From the NCBI RefSeq assembly GCF_025370935.1, contig NC_133479.1, positions 892,673-956,672 of the forward strand: 64,000 nucleotides of DNA. Direction: 5' to 3'. The notes under the pieces are model-generated. The model searched no databases. It saw only the letters and a program-made list of their open reading frames with translations, and was not told where the DNA came from. A program made the translations under genes and the position numbers. Source of the DNA: Choristoneura fumiferana. Lineage: Eukaryota; Arthropoda; Insecta; Lepidoptera; Tortricidae. Positions 26,201 to 34,499 of the stretch are shown piece by piece (positions within the stretch are counted from its first letter, which is position 1; each line of letters starts with the position of its first letter).

Positions 26201-29200
26201 GGAAACACGGGTTAAATAATAGTTATTTAATAAGGATAAAGCACAATTTCAGTATTGAGACCGACAGATTGGAGCAATAAAACACAACTGACATTAAACG
26301 TAAAACAGGCATATTAAAAAAGCAAGTGACAAATAAACTATAAAAAAAGGTCCCAGAGCAGCCAGTCGCCAACAATATTTGAATATTACTTCTCATGCTC
26401 ATAAAATGTTACTTTAATTTCTGCATATTGGGACTAAAGCTCCTTTTTATTCTCTAGGGATTCGTTTTTTTTTTATTTACGTTGGAAACCCCTCAACAGC
26501 CAACACGGTGTTTGTGAATGGCGGATTTTTAGGGCGTGGAAATAACCTCAAACTGACAACTGTGCAAAAATATTTTAAAAAAATACACGATTTAATTTCG
26601 TGGAACAATTAATGATCACGAATATGAATTTATTCAATTATATTAAGGATTAATTCATTTTAAGCATAGTCCAATTAGTTTTAAAATAGTTTTCAATTTT
26701 AAAACTGTTGTCTAAACATGTAAGCTTGGCTAAATTATGTAAGCGTCACTTTATAAACAATAAAAAAAATGAAAAAACCGCACTCTGCTCGGGTTGCTAA
26801 AAATCTTGTGTCATTATGGTTTGTTTTAGTCCCTTGTTGAACAATCTACTATTATTTACTGTCACGTTTGTGGTTTCAGGTGCTGTGCGACATAATGGAA
26901 GTGGCCCGGCTGGTGGGCGCGGGCGCGGACGCGGTGGCGGGCGCCGTGCGGCGGCTGGCCGGCACGCGCGCCGCGCCCCGCCAGAGGACCCGAGACCCGC
27001 CGGTACACACATTACACTACACACCTTTACCCCTTTACAGGGCAAGAGCCAAAATCGGGCGCTCTTGCGACCATAAGGCGGCCCCTTGACCTACAAAAAC
27101 ATTGTACAATACGTACAATACAGATTTAAAGGCGCTCTGAATCCAAACGATCAATTATATTGCACAATAATACGAATTGCACAATTTTTTCGTGTTCAAA
27201 ATATTGCGCAATCTTACACGAAGCAATGGAAAAATATAGTGCAAAAAAAATGTAAACTCGCTCAAACTTTCGTTCAATCAATAATATTGCACAATTCGCA
27301 ATATAATTGATCGTCTACAGGCCACCTAGACGTTGTCAATATGATCTTAATCCATAAGATTAAAAATTAATAGTGTTCACATACCTACTGTTAAAATGTA
27401 TTCAAAGCCTTAAAAACTTAGTGGATAGATTGTGAAAAAGATTGGCGCTAAAGAAAGTTGGTTTATAAAGGGTTATTCCAAAGCTACAGAACTCGTTACA
27501 TCTCCGAAAGCCCGATATATCCTTACTACGGATGCCCCATATTTTATATCGCATTACAGATTTGGCATACTGGCATAATAATAAAAAAGCATAACACTTA
27601 TTTAGCATAATAATGGATCCGAACTATGGCTAACACTATTATGTATAATTTTTAACTGACTGCATCGCCGTGTAAAAAATGTCCCAAACAGTAACGTCAA
27701 TTTTGTTACATTTTTTTTTCATCCACTTGGTATGGGCGCGGGCGTCACATAACAGACTCATAAAAGTATGAAAAAATTAAATACATTTTGAAAGAAAAGG
27801 TACTTTTTTTTTTAAACGCTCGCGCTCGAATGGTCGGTTGTTATTGAAGTTGTGTGTTCCAGTGGCGCTCCGCAGCGTGCGGGCGGAGGCGGGGGGCGGC
27901 GGCGGGGGAGGGGCCGGTGGCGGGGGCGGGGGCGCGGACGCGTTCCGGTCGCGGCCGCCCAACACGTCGCGCCCGCCCTCGCTGCACGTCGACGACTTCA
28001 CCGCGCTGCACCCGCCCTACGGAAAGCCGCAGCAACGGTAACTTAATACTAGATTATTCAACAAGGGGGGAAAAGAACCAATATCACACGAGATAAATTG
28101 GCACCCGAGCATAGCGACTTCGATGTTGTGTGTTATATTATGCATTAAAACAATTTTCACAGATAAGAAAAGTGTTCTGAAAAAAAAAACAGTATCTTTA
28201 TGCTGGTTATAAGTTTATTTTTTTGAAGGCATTGTCGAAGGTTTGTGATGTGTGTTGATAAAACGATTGACTGTGTTCCAGCGGCATGAGACGCGGCGCC
28301 GGCGCCCCGGACCGCGGCCGCTTCGCGTCAGCCGCCCCCGTACATGCGCACTACCGACAACTGTGAGTTAACACGTGGGGTTTTCGCATGAAAACATGTC
28401 TGTTGTACAGTCAAGTGGAAAGTTACAAAAATATATATACACGACTTTATCCACTTGACATTAAGGTCGTGTATACATATTTTTGTAACTTTGGCCGTGT
28501 CGATATTTTTGCGTCGTACAGTCACCAGCACCAATATCTGACACAACAAGCGTGCATAAATATCTGATACGACTCTATTTCTAGGGCCGGAAGGACGTGT
28601 CAGATATATTTGCACGCTCCGCTGTGGCAGATATTAATGCTGGTGACTGTACACCTAGCGTGTAGACTTACCGTACCGTGTCTTGTGTCAAATCTTCTAA
28701 ATCAAAGACTTTCCTCCGTTGGTCGATTTGATTTATAATTAGGAGATGTATATAGCAAAGATGACACAATTAAAGTACAGCGAACAAAAAGTACAGTCAG
28801 CAATATAAAGTTTTCTTTTTTTATAACTTATTTATGTTGATGTCAGGCGAGGGCGCGGCGCGTGGGAGCTGGGCGGCCAACACTTCGGCCACTTCCCGCC
28901 CGCCTCGCAGTACATGATGAGTAAGTAAATGGGATGAGTGTGTTATTGGTTCTTGTAAGATTTAAGTTGTACTGTTGTTTACAATATGTAATTGTACCTA
29001 ACTAATAAATAAATAAATAAGTTACTGATACGTACGTAGTAGCGTTACCAGCATAAGTCTTTCTCTATGTCTATTTGTCAATAAAAAATTACAGCATTAC
29101 AGTACAAAACAATGTGCTGTAAAATTCAAATTATACAAAAAAAAAACAAAATAACTACAAATAATAAAGTGTTGCCGTCTCGTTGACTATTATATTATTT

Positions 29201-31219
29201 CACGAGGATGAGAGGGACGGTACGATACAGCGATTTTCGAATTTTGTAGTAGCCCCCTCCCTCTTGTTTTTGGCTAAATCCTTGATTATATTTACTTCAT
29301 TTTCGTTTTTAAATTTTATATGAGGTGTTTTATCCTCCTGAGGCCCACCTCATGACATCGAAATTTAAAACTTAGGGGCTGTTTCACCATCCATTGATTA
29401 GTGTTAACTGGCGGTTAGGTGTGATGCCATCTCTATTTGTTTTGTTCGAATAGACGGAGACGGCATCACATTTAACCGTCGGTTAACGCTAATCAATGGA
29501 TGGTGAAACAGCCCCTTAATGTCTCATAGATAAAGTTGATTTTATTTTTTTGTAAATTTGAATGATACAGAGAAAATGACACTTTATTCCTTTTTCAAAA
29601 GATATAAGTTCTATTGCTAACAATATGGACTAGTATTATCACTTTGAACCCCAGGAGGTTATGACTATTTCTCAAAAAGTTGTCCATTTTCAGTTGTCTA
29701 CTTATTAAAAAAAAAAATATCTTGACACTATTTCAACACAAAAAATAAGTAATATTGTGTTTAAATATACACAAAACCTTGTGGTAAAGGTGATAAAAAG
29801 TCAGATAATCTTTGTTGTTGGATCCAATAGGAAGATGTAGTATGGCAATTGGCCACTTTCAGTGTTTAGCAGTAACACAATAGTTTACTGCTACATAAAC
29901 GCATATTGCTTGTATCAGCGACAATCATAGTGTATATAATCTAAGGTTGACTAGAACTCTCTTTCTATTATATTACAAAGATAAGATAGATTTTTTTCCT
30001 CACAAGATTTCGTGACGTTTTCTTGACGTCAAGAAATTTTGGATGTTTTATGCAGTCTATGTTTTATGATCTCGTCCTTAGTGTGCATAAATTCTTGACA
30101 AAACTGATTTCTTGTCAATTTCATGACGGGATAACTTTTTAGAAATACTCACATGGGAGATGGTGACGTGCAGTCGGCAAAGATCCATTATGGACGATTT
30201 GGAAGGGAGGAGCCAGATAGTGCTGCACTCTCACCGGTTAAATACCCTGCATGTCCACAATGAGGGTTATCGCGTATGAATTCGCCGCTAGAGGCGCTAG
30301 TGTAGCGTGAGGTCTCCGAAATGTCAAATCTCATGTGAGCTACGCGGGTTTATTTATAATTAGAATAATTTTGAGAATATTTTGCATTACCTGAAATTAA
30401 TTATGGCAATTATGCGTTACGTGGCAATGAATGTCTGTGTTTTGAGACAGTTTTGTCTTTCGAAAACTTTTGTCCTCCCTTTTTTTCCGAACAATACGGG
30501 ACTACGCAAGACTGTGGTTGCTCGATATTTTTATGGTACGGTTTTAAGATGTATTAAATATGATTTTAATCTAAACTTTGTTTTCACGCCCGTAATAACA
30601 GACTTTTAAAGCCACACTTAACTTTTCAACCGTCACAGCCGACAATTTTTTTTTTTCTGAAAATCGTTCCATATGCGCCACGAAATGCCGACATGGCCAC
30701 TATGGCACTTTTTTTAGCTGTCGTGTTTTACCGACCGTGGCGGTCAAAGGGTTAAAAACCTCACGGAACAGTGGCGCCATCTAGTAAGACAAAAAACGAT
30801 AGCCCTCATTCCCTGGAGCTTATTATGGGGGAAGTTTTTTTTTTATTCATCTGGATGACAAACGAGCAAGTGGGTCTCCTGATGGTAAAAGATCACCACC
30901 GCCTATAAACATCTGCAACACCAGGGGTATTGCAGACGCGTTGGCAACCTAGAGGCCTAAGATGGGATACCTCGCGTGCCAGTAATTTCACCGGCAAGTT
31001 TGAGGGTTTTTTATCTATTCACAGTTTTGCTTCAGCCATTTTCTGGAAAGCCGGGTGAGGAGCATTCTCCCGTTTATGTTATAGCATGTATAACCTAATC
31101 TAAACTGTAACTCTGTTGGTCCTTCGAAAATAAATAAATCCTGTTTTGTTGCAGGCGGCATGGGCTGGGGCGGCGCGCGCATGCAGCGCGGCCCGCGGCA
31201 CCGCTCCTTCATGCGATAG
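17216..31219 (+). CDS. vir: virilizer (VIRMA-like m6A writer scaffold), nine coding exons
   Basis: Virilizer is the large nuclear scaffold of the m6A mRNA methyltransferase accessory complex (partners WTAP/Fl(2)d, Hakai, Nito/RBM15, Flacc/ZC3H13); in Drosophila it is needed for Sxl and tra splicing. Exons read 17216-17278, 17356-17647, 19974-24751, 25502-25750, 26880-27002, about 27850-28037, 28282-28362, 28847-28920 and 31155-31219, all with GT/AG borders. Phases agree everywhere except exon 5 to 6. The order is: a virilizer N-terminal domain (about residues 1-135), a proline-rich and RS-like linker (about 150-450), an acidic patch (about 554-600), a long helical HEAT/ARM-like body (to about 1800), then a Gly-rich tail with the family motif FRSR..NTSRPPS.HVDDF and a GR-rich end finishing RHRSFMR. 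Predicted length is about 1,970 residues; human VIRMA has 1,812. The start is the first ATG in frame with the conserved N-terminus. Identity is firm; the exon 6 border is not. Confidence 0.95.
17356..17647 (+). CDS. vir: virilizer coding exon 2 (N-terminal domain)
   Basis: The acceptor TTTTCCAG and donor GTAAGC bound 292 nt. The exon encodes ELNLDLVQFPKSVFVREIRI, then a PLGARVEGDFPGG motif and a NPTKFHIDFFVNDL stretch typical of the virilizer N-terminal domain. It ends in phase 1 (a single G), which completes a Gly codon with the first two bases of exon 3. Confidence 0.93.
17648..19973 (+). other. virilizer intron 2, repeat content
   Basis: This 2.3-kb intron holds a transposon-tail fragment near 18095-18180 ('TTCATCGAAATTGGTTCAG' type), a TTTC microsatellite at about 18550-18572, and a LINE 3' end at about 19495-19722. 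I see no coding potential. Confidence 0.6.
19495..19722 (+). mobile_element. LINE 3' end in virilizer intron 2
   Basis: TAGTTTCTTGAGGCGCATTC, TCTCGGCAATGGTCTCTCCG and GAATAAATTATTTGAG parallel the GAGTTTCTTGCCGGATTCTT/TCTCAAC.GAGG layout at 1290 and 33960, so this is a related but divergent LINE tail. Confidence 0.6.
19974..24751 (+). CDS. vir: virilizer coding exon 3 (4.8 kb, RS linker and helical body)
   Basis: This single exon of 4,778 nt carries about 80% of the protein. The acceptor is TTTCAG at 19968-19973 and the donor GTATGT at 24752. It opens with WYTTITLAVYGNLTQ, the last strand of the N-terminal domain. An Arg/Ser/Asp-rich segment follows (about residues 241-340), then a run of SYE/DKR repeats (about 353-421), an acidic patch (about 554-600), and more than 1,000 residues of Leu-rich amphipathic helices consistent with HEAT/ARM repeats. 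The frame is open for 34 nt upstream into the intron, so an ATG at 19940 is not the real start. Confidence 0.95.
20676..20882 (+). repeat. in-frame repeat region inside virilizer (SYE/DKR units)
   Basis: About ten degenerate 6-9-residue units of the form (P)SYEKR, SYERR or SPYDKR lie head to tail at about residues 353-421. Tyr and basic residues are kept while Ser/Pro spacers vary. The region follows an RS-like stretch, so the linker is highly charged and probably disordered. Confidence 0.8.
25016..25424 (+). mobile_element. non-LTR retrotransposon C-terminal remnant in virilizer intron 3
   Basis: The frame ending at 25424 reads SALCECGEEAQTMEHIVQRC, then PLHSF and a TISWLGTLNVDL stop. This CxC..Q.M.HI...CPL pattern is the cysteine/histidine end of many insect non-LTR reverse transcriptase proteins. 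Upstream parts are frame-broken. It sits sense to virilizer between exons 3 and 4. Confidence 0.7.
25502..25750 (+). CDS. vir: virilizer coding exon 4
   Basis: The exon has 83 codons in phase 0, between an acceptor ending ATACAAG and the donor GTGAGT. It encodes ERSADDDAVANAAFLAACLK, a Pro-rich PPEDPPETLEP segment, and a stretch ending DDVNDTEL. Codon use is GC-rich at third positions, unlike the AT-rich introns on either side. It is placed in virilizer by phase continuity and by lying between firm exons. Confidence 0.85.
26880..27002 (+). CDS. vir: virilizer coding exon 5
   Basis: The exon has 41 codons, read as VLCDIMEVARLVGAGADAVA and ending RTRDPP, after a good acceptor (GGTTTCAG). The donor GTACAC at 27003 is weak, and no other GT nearby restores frame with exon 6. 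The high GC content resembles exons 6-9. The 5' border is well supported and the 3' border less so. Confidence 0.75.
27850..28037 (+). CDS. vir: virilizer coding exon 6 (Gly-rich segment and FRSR/NTSRPPS motif)
   Basis: The exon encodes VALRSVRAEA, a run of Gly residues, then FRSRPPNTSRPPSLHVDDF, a signature of the virilizer C-terminus, and ends KPQQ plus CG (phase 2) before GTAACT. Three left borders are possible. The best-looking acceptor (GTGTTCCAG, exon from 27863) puts exon 5 out of frame. AG at 27848-27849 (exon from 27850) and AG at 27887-27888 (exon from 27889) both keep frame but look weaker. I used 27850; treat the left edge as unresolved. Confidence 0.8.
28282..28362 (+). CDS. vir: virilizer coding exon 7
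   Basis: This 81-nt exon lies between acceptor TGTTCCAG and donor GTGAGT. It reads GMRRGAGAPDRGRFASAAPV and on to HYRQ, is rich in Arg and Gly, and keeps phase 2 on both sides. The position matches the RG-rich tail of VIRMA. Confidence 0.85.
28408..28498. repeat. foldback element in virilizer intron 7
   Basis: AAAGTTACAAAAATAT followed by ATATACACGAC is matched by its inverse (GTCGTGTATACAT then ATTTTTGTAACTTT), with a loop of about 30 nt. This forms a near-perfect hairpin. Confidence 0.75.
28518..28651. repeat. MITE with TACAGTCACCAGCA ends in virilizer intron 7
   Basis: The terminal inverted repeats are TACAGTCACCAGCACCAATA and its approximate complement, ending TGCTGGTGACTGTA. The internal halves are also inverted. 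A related fragment lies at about 4861-4915. Confidence 0.75.
28847..28920 (+). CDS. vir: virilizer coding exon 8
   Basis: This 74-nt exon runs from acceptor GATGTCAG to donor GTAAGT. It reads LRGRGAWELGGQHFGHFPPA, then SQYMM, and ends in phase 1. The strong donor and exact phase match with exons 7 and 9 support it. Confidence 0.87.
29372..29519. mobile_element. palindromic MITE with TTAA-like border, copy 2 (virilizer intron 8)
   Basis: The ends are TTAGGGGCTGTTTCACCATC and its inverse ending CAGCCCCTTAA. The element is an almost complete palindrome of about 148 bp with the core GATGCCATCTC/GACGGCATCAC. It is the same family as 10351-10499, 39255-39464 and 56972-57118. Confidence 0.85.
30845..31003 (+). 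repeat. dispersed repeat in virilizer intron 8
   Basis: The segment contains GCAAGTGGGTCTCCTGATGG, ATCACCACCGCC and a TGCAACACCAGGGGTATTGC block. An inverse-orientation copy lies at 43505-43722. It resembles a repeat frequent in lepidopteran genomes (from memory). Confidence 0.7.
31155..31219 (+). CDS. vir: virilizer terminal coding exon 9
   Basis: Acceptor TTGTTGCAG leads into GGMGWGGARM, then QRGPRHRSFMR and TAG. The terminal HRSFMR parallels the end of human VIRMA (HVRSFTR). The stop TAG at 31217-31219 falls inside an 8-bp direct repeat that flanks the insertion beginning at 31223. Confidence 0.9.
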
Positions 31220-31222
31220 ACT

Positions 31223-31495
31223 CGGGGCCGGATTTAGGGGAGCGCATCCGGGGCTACAGCCCCGGGGCCTCCACAAGAGAGGGGCCCCCCCACAATAGAG
31301 ACTCCGGAAATTTCAAATTCCGACGAGCAAACACTAGGTCACTCAACATTTTCAACGATTTTTTTTCGCTGTTTTAACTTGGGTATAGTAATTTGTACAA
31401 ACATAATTATACTGTTCGTTTTATTTGGAAAATAATTTTGGGGGGCTCCACTCCTTTGTTGCTACAAGGCCTCTAGACCTCTAAATTCGGTCCTG
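31223..31495. mobile_element. short hAT-like nonautonomous element at the virilizer stop codon
   Basis: The left end CGGGGCCGGATTTAGGGG and the inverse of the right end, CAGGACCGAATTTAGAGG, form imperfect terminal inverted repeats. The 8-bp sequence GATAGACT flanks both sides (31215-31222 and 31496-31503), the duplication length typical of hAT transposons. The 273-bp element has no ORF. The left duplication contains the virilizer TAG, so the original 3' UTR resumes at 31504. Confidence 0.8.
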
Positions 31496-32509
31496 GATAG
31501 ACTTCATTCTCAAGAGTCTATCACACGACACAACACGACTAGCACTACCCTCGTTTTGTGCGCTCTGTCTAGTCCAGTGGTCGTCGCACTTGGATCAAGC
31601 AGCATTAGGCAAATTATTTCAACCGCCACATTTGTCTAGTATCATTTTTTAATTGGCTGCAGATTTTGTTGTCGTTTTCGATTATTTGTTCAAGTTCCTG
31701 CATTTCTACCACATACTTGTAACTAAAAGACTGTATCAGAATATTCGATTGGTTTTTTGGAATCTTTTTGTATTTTTTATTTCAATTCCAAATTTTTACT
31801 TTTACGGTCATCCCGTAAAACCTAAACTATACCGAACGAATACCGAGGACCTGGGTTCGATTCCCAGTGTTGGTCTTATTTTTCTGGTTTTTCTGTGCAT
31901 CTATATTTCAGTTTGTATTATCAATTCAGAATATTCGGCCGTTTTTACAAGTGTCCAGAAAAATTAGGCGGTTGGAACTCACGAATAATCGCCTGTTGAA
32001 AGCCATTACCTACTAAAGTCGTTGCATATGTTGGTTACTGGATATAAAAAATATCGCTAGATGGCGTTACTATCGAGATCGTTTGACATTACAGTCTGGC
32101 CTAATTGCTAGTTAACTCTAATACCTGCCAGAAACGTTAATATGCGATTTCAAGCACGACTGAGTATCTGTACTTCGAATTCCAACTTTTAGTAAAGTAA
32201 GGTAAACGTACGAGTGTTCGTCACTGTCCTAATAGTTGTCATCTTTAATTTTATGTGATTAGCAATAGAACAGCAGGCTCTCATCTATTGAGCGTTAGCG
32301 TCTCGAGAACTCGGACTTTAACCTTAATACAATATTGTTATATTTGAGAAGGTAAAGGAAAAGAACTGCTCTTTTCCAAGATTTTTCTAAATGGAACATG
32401 GCGACACATGTGTTTGCTAAAAAATATAATTATTTATCGTATAGAAAATAAATAAATTTTTAAGCGTATTTGAAGTATTATTTAATAGTCTCTAGTTTTA
32501 TAGATATAC

Positions 32510-32692
32510 TAGCTTTTGCCCGCGGCTTCGCCTGCGTGGAATTCGGTTATCGCGCGCTGTTCCCTCGAAAACTGCATTTTTCCGGGATAAAAAGTAGCCT
32601 ATGTTCTCTGGCCCATAAACTATATCTTGCCAAAAATCAAAGACGGACAAACATACAAACACACACACGCATTTATAATATTAGTAAGTATG
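32510..32692 (+). mobile_element. dispersed element, uninterrupted copy
   Basis: Runs from CTAGCTTTTGCCCGCGGCTT to ACACACACGCATTTATAATA then TTAGTAAGTATGG. It is the same element as the split copy at 998-1512. Confidence 0.75.
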
Positions 32693-32802
32693 GGTGGATG
32701 GCTGATGCGGGCATTCAACCCTGTTCGTTTTTTTTTATAAAACCAACCTTGTCCTGGCAATAACGAACACAGTGTACATAATGACGGCGATTCATTTTTA
32801 TT

Positions 32803-32852
32803 TTGAGAGAGAGAGAGAGAGAGAAACATATACACACACACATATATATATA
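32803..32852 (+). repeat. compound microsatellite (GA)n(CA)n(TA)n
   Basis: GAGAGA, then ACACAC, then ATATAT runs follow one another directly before the truncated retrotransposon. Confidence 0.85.
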
Positions 32853-32861
32853 TACATCCGT

Positions 32862-34088
32862 ACATACGGTATCGGAGGGATCTGTGGTCGAAATGGGAGT
32901 GCCTCAAGGATCCATTCTTGCCCCATTCCTGTATCTTATTTATGTAAATGACCTTACTTATATGGTAAGCCAAAAGTCGGGTATAGTTATGTTTGCTGAC
33001 GACACGTCTTTACTGTTCAAGGTTAGTAGAAAGATACCGACTTCATTGAGCCCAATGAAACCCTGTCCGTGATATCCGCATGGTTTGCTGCCAATAATTT
33101 GTTACTAAATCCTAAGAAAACTAAATGTATTAAATCTCGTTGATAAATTCATCTAGCTCGAATTCATTTCTAATATAAAGTTAAATGGTCAAACTATTGA
33201 ATTTGTAAAATCAACAGTATTTTTAGGAATAACGCTCGATTCTAAACTACAGTGGGGACCTCACGTCACAGCAATCGCGGGTAGATTGAGCTCTGCTGCT
33301 TTGCAGTTTGGAAAATGCGGCAGCTAACCGATGTGGCGACGGCACGGTTGGTGTATTTTGCTTACTTTAATAGCATTATTTCGTACGGCCTTATTTTATG
33401 GGGATCTGCTGCAGACATTGAGTCAATTTTATCTTACAAAAGAGAGCAATTAGAGCAATTTATAATTTGAAGACGCGTGAATCTTTAAGATCTTTTTTAA
33501 GGAAAACAGATATCCTAACCCTGCCGTCGCTTTATGTTTTTGAAATAATCATGTATGTTAGGAAGAACATATGTGATTCCACTAACGTCGATAAGCCAAA
33601 GGCTACTAGAAACACAGGGAAGCTTAAAGTTCCATCTTACAGACTGGCTAAAACCAAAAAGTCTTTTCTGGGAAATTGCATACGTTTTTATAAATAAAAT
33701 TCCAAAAAATATTACAAATGAAACGGATACAAAATTCAGATCTATTGTCAAGAAGACATTAATATCAAAGGCGTATTATAAAGTTAATGATTATATCATG
33801 GACAGGGATATTTGGAAATAATTCCGATCCGCATTAGCGATCCCTTCAAATAGCGAACCTACTGTGTTAAAAATAAAGTTGTGTTAAATACTTGTGATGT
33901 ATACATATCATTTAATAATATTGTAAATCTGTTTTTTAAAAAAAATATATATACCTCGTTGAGTTTCTTGCCGGATTCTTCTCAACAGAGGTTTTTCCGA
34001 ACCGGTGGTAGATTTTTTTTGACATTCATAAGTGCTTGTTATAGCCTAAATTGAATAAAGATATTTTGACTTTGACTTTGACTTTGAC
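32862..34088 (+). mobile_element. 5'-truncated Jockey/CR1-like non-LTR retrotransposon
   Basis: The remnant opens GVPQGSILAPFLYLIYVNDL and FADDTSLLF, the central reverse transcriptase motifs including the FADD catalytic pair. It continues with WFAANNLLLNPKKTKC, a FLGITLDSKLQWGPHV block, and a C-terminus ending VNDYIMDRDIWK and stop near 33822. At least four frame breaks inactivate it. The 3' tail is repeats of TTTGAC. Immediately upstream is a compound GA/CA/TA microsatellite (about 32803-32852). Confidence 0.85.
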
Positions 34089-34499
34089 ATATATTTTATT
34101 TATATAGAAGATAGAAAAAGTCATTTCTCTCAGTCAGATCCCTTTTTTTAGGCATAGTCACTATGTTTTGCACAAAGAATCGATCTTGCTTCGAAATTTC
34201 AATTCTCTCCTAGCACATCTTTGGTGGAAACAGTATAATTGGCGAGGATGTGCGATACGCGATTTTTTTGTTATTGTAATAAACGTTTGTCTTCCCGCGT
34301 GTCATCGCGCCGACCCGCCCGGTATCTTTGGTGGAAATGGGTCGGTGGGGTGCTAAAGCACCTTAAATTGGCGGGAAAGAAAAGGGTTACAGCGGTGAGG
34401 TAGGAATTAAATAAAATACCAAAAGTTCTTATTAAACTATAATTATTTCCTCATGCGCTTCCACGGGAAAGAAAAACGATATAAGAAAATTTAGAAACA

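Noticed and set aside
31845..31875. tRNA-like GGGTTCGATTCCCAG
   Set aside because: Only a B-box arm is present with no matching A box or acceptor stem. Probably a SINE scrap.
34165..34400. Possible LTR or retroviral-type terminus (GGTGGAAA and CCCGCCCGGTATC blocks)
   Set aside because: No second LTR, primer site or gag/pol sequence could be seen, so the call is not supportable.
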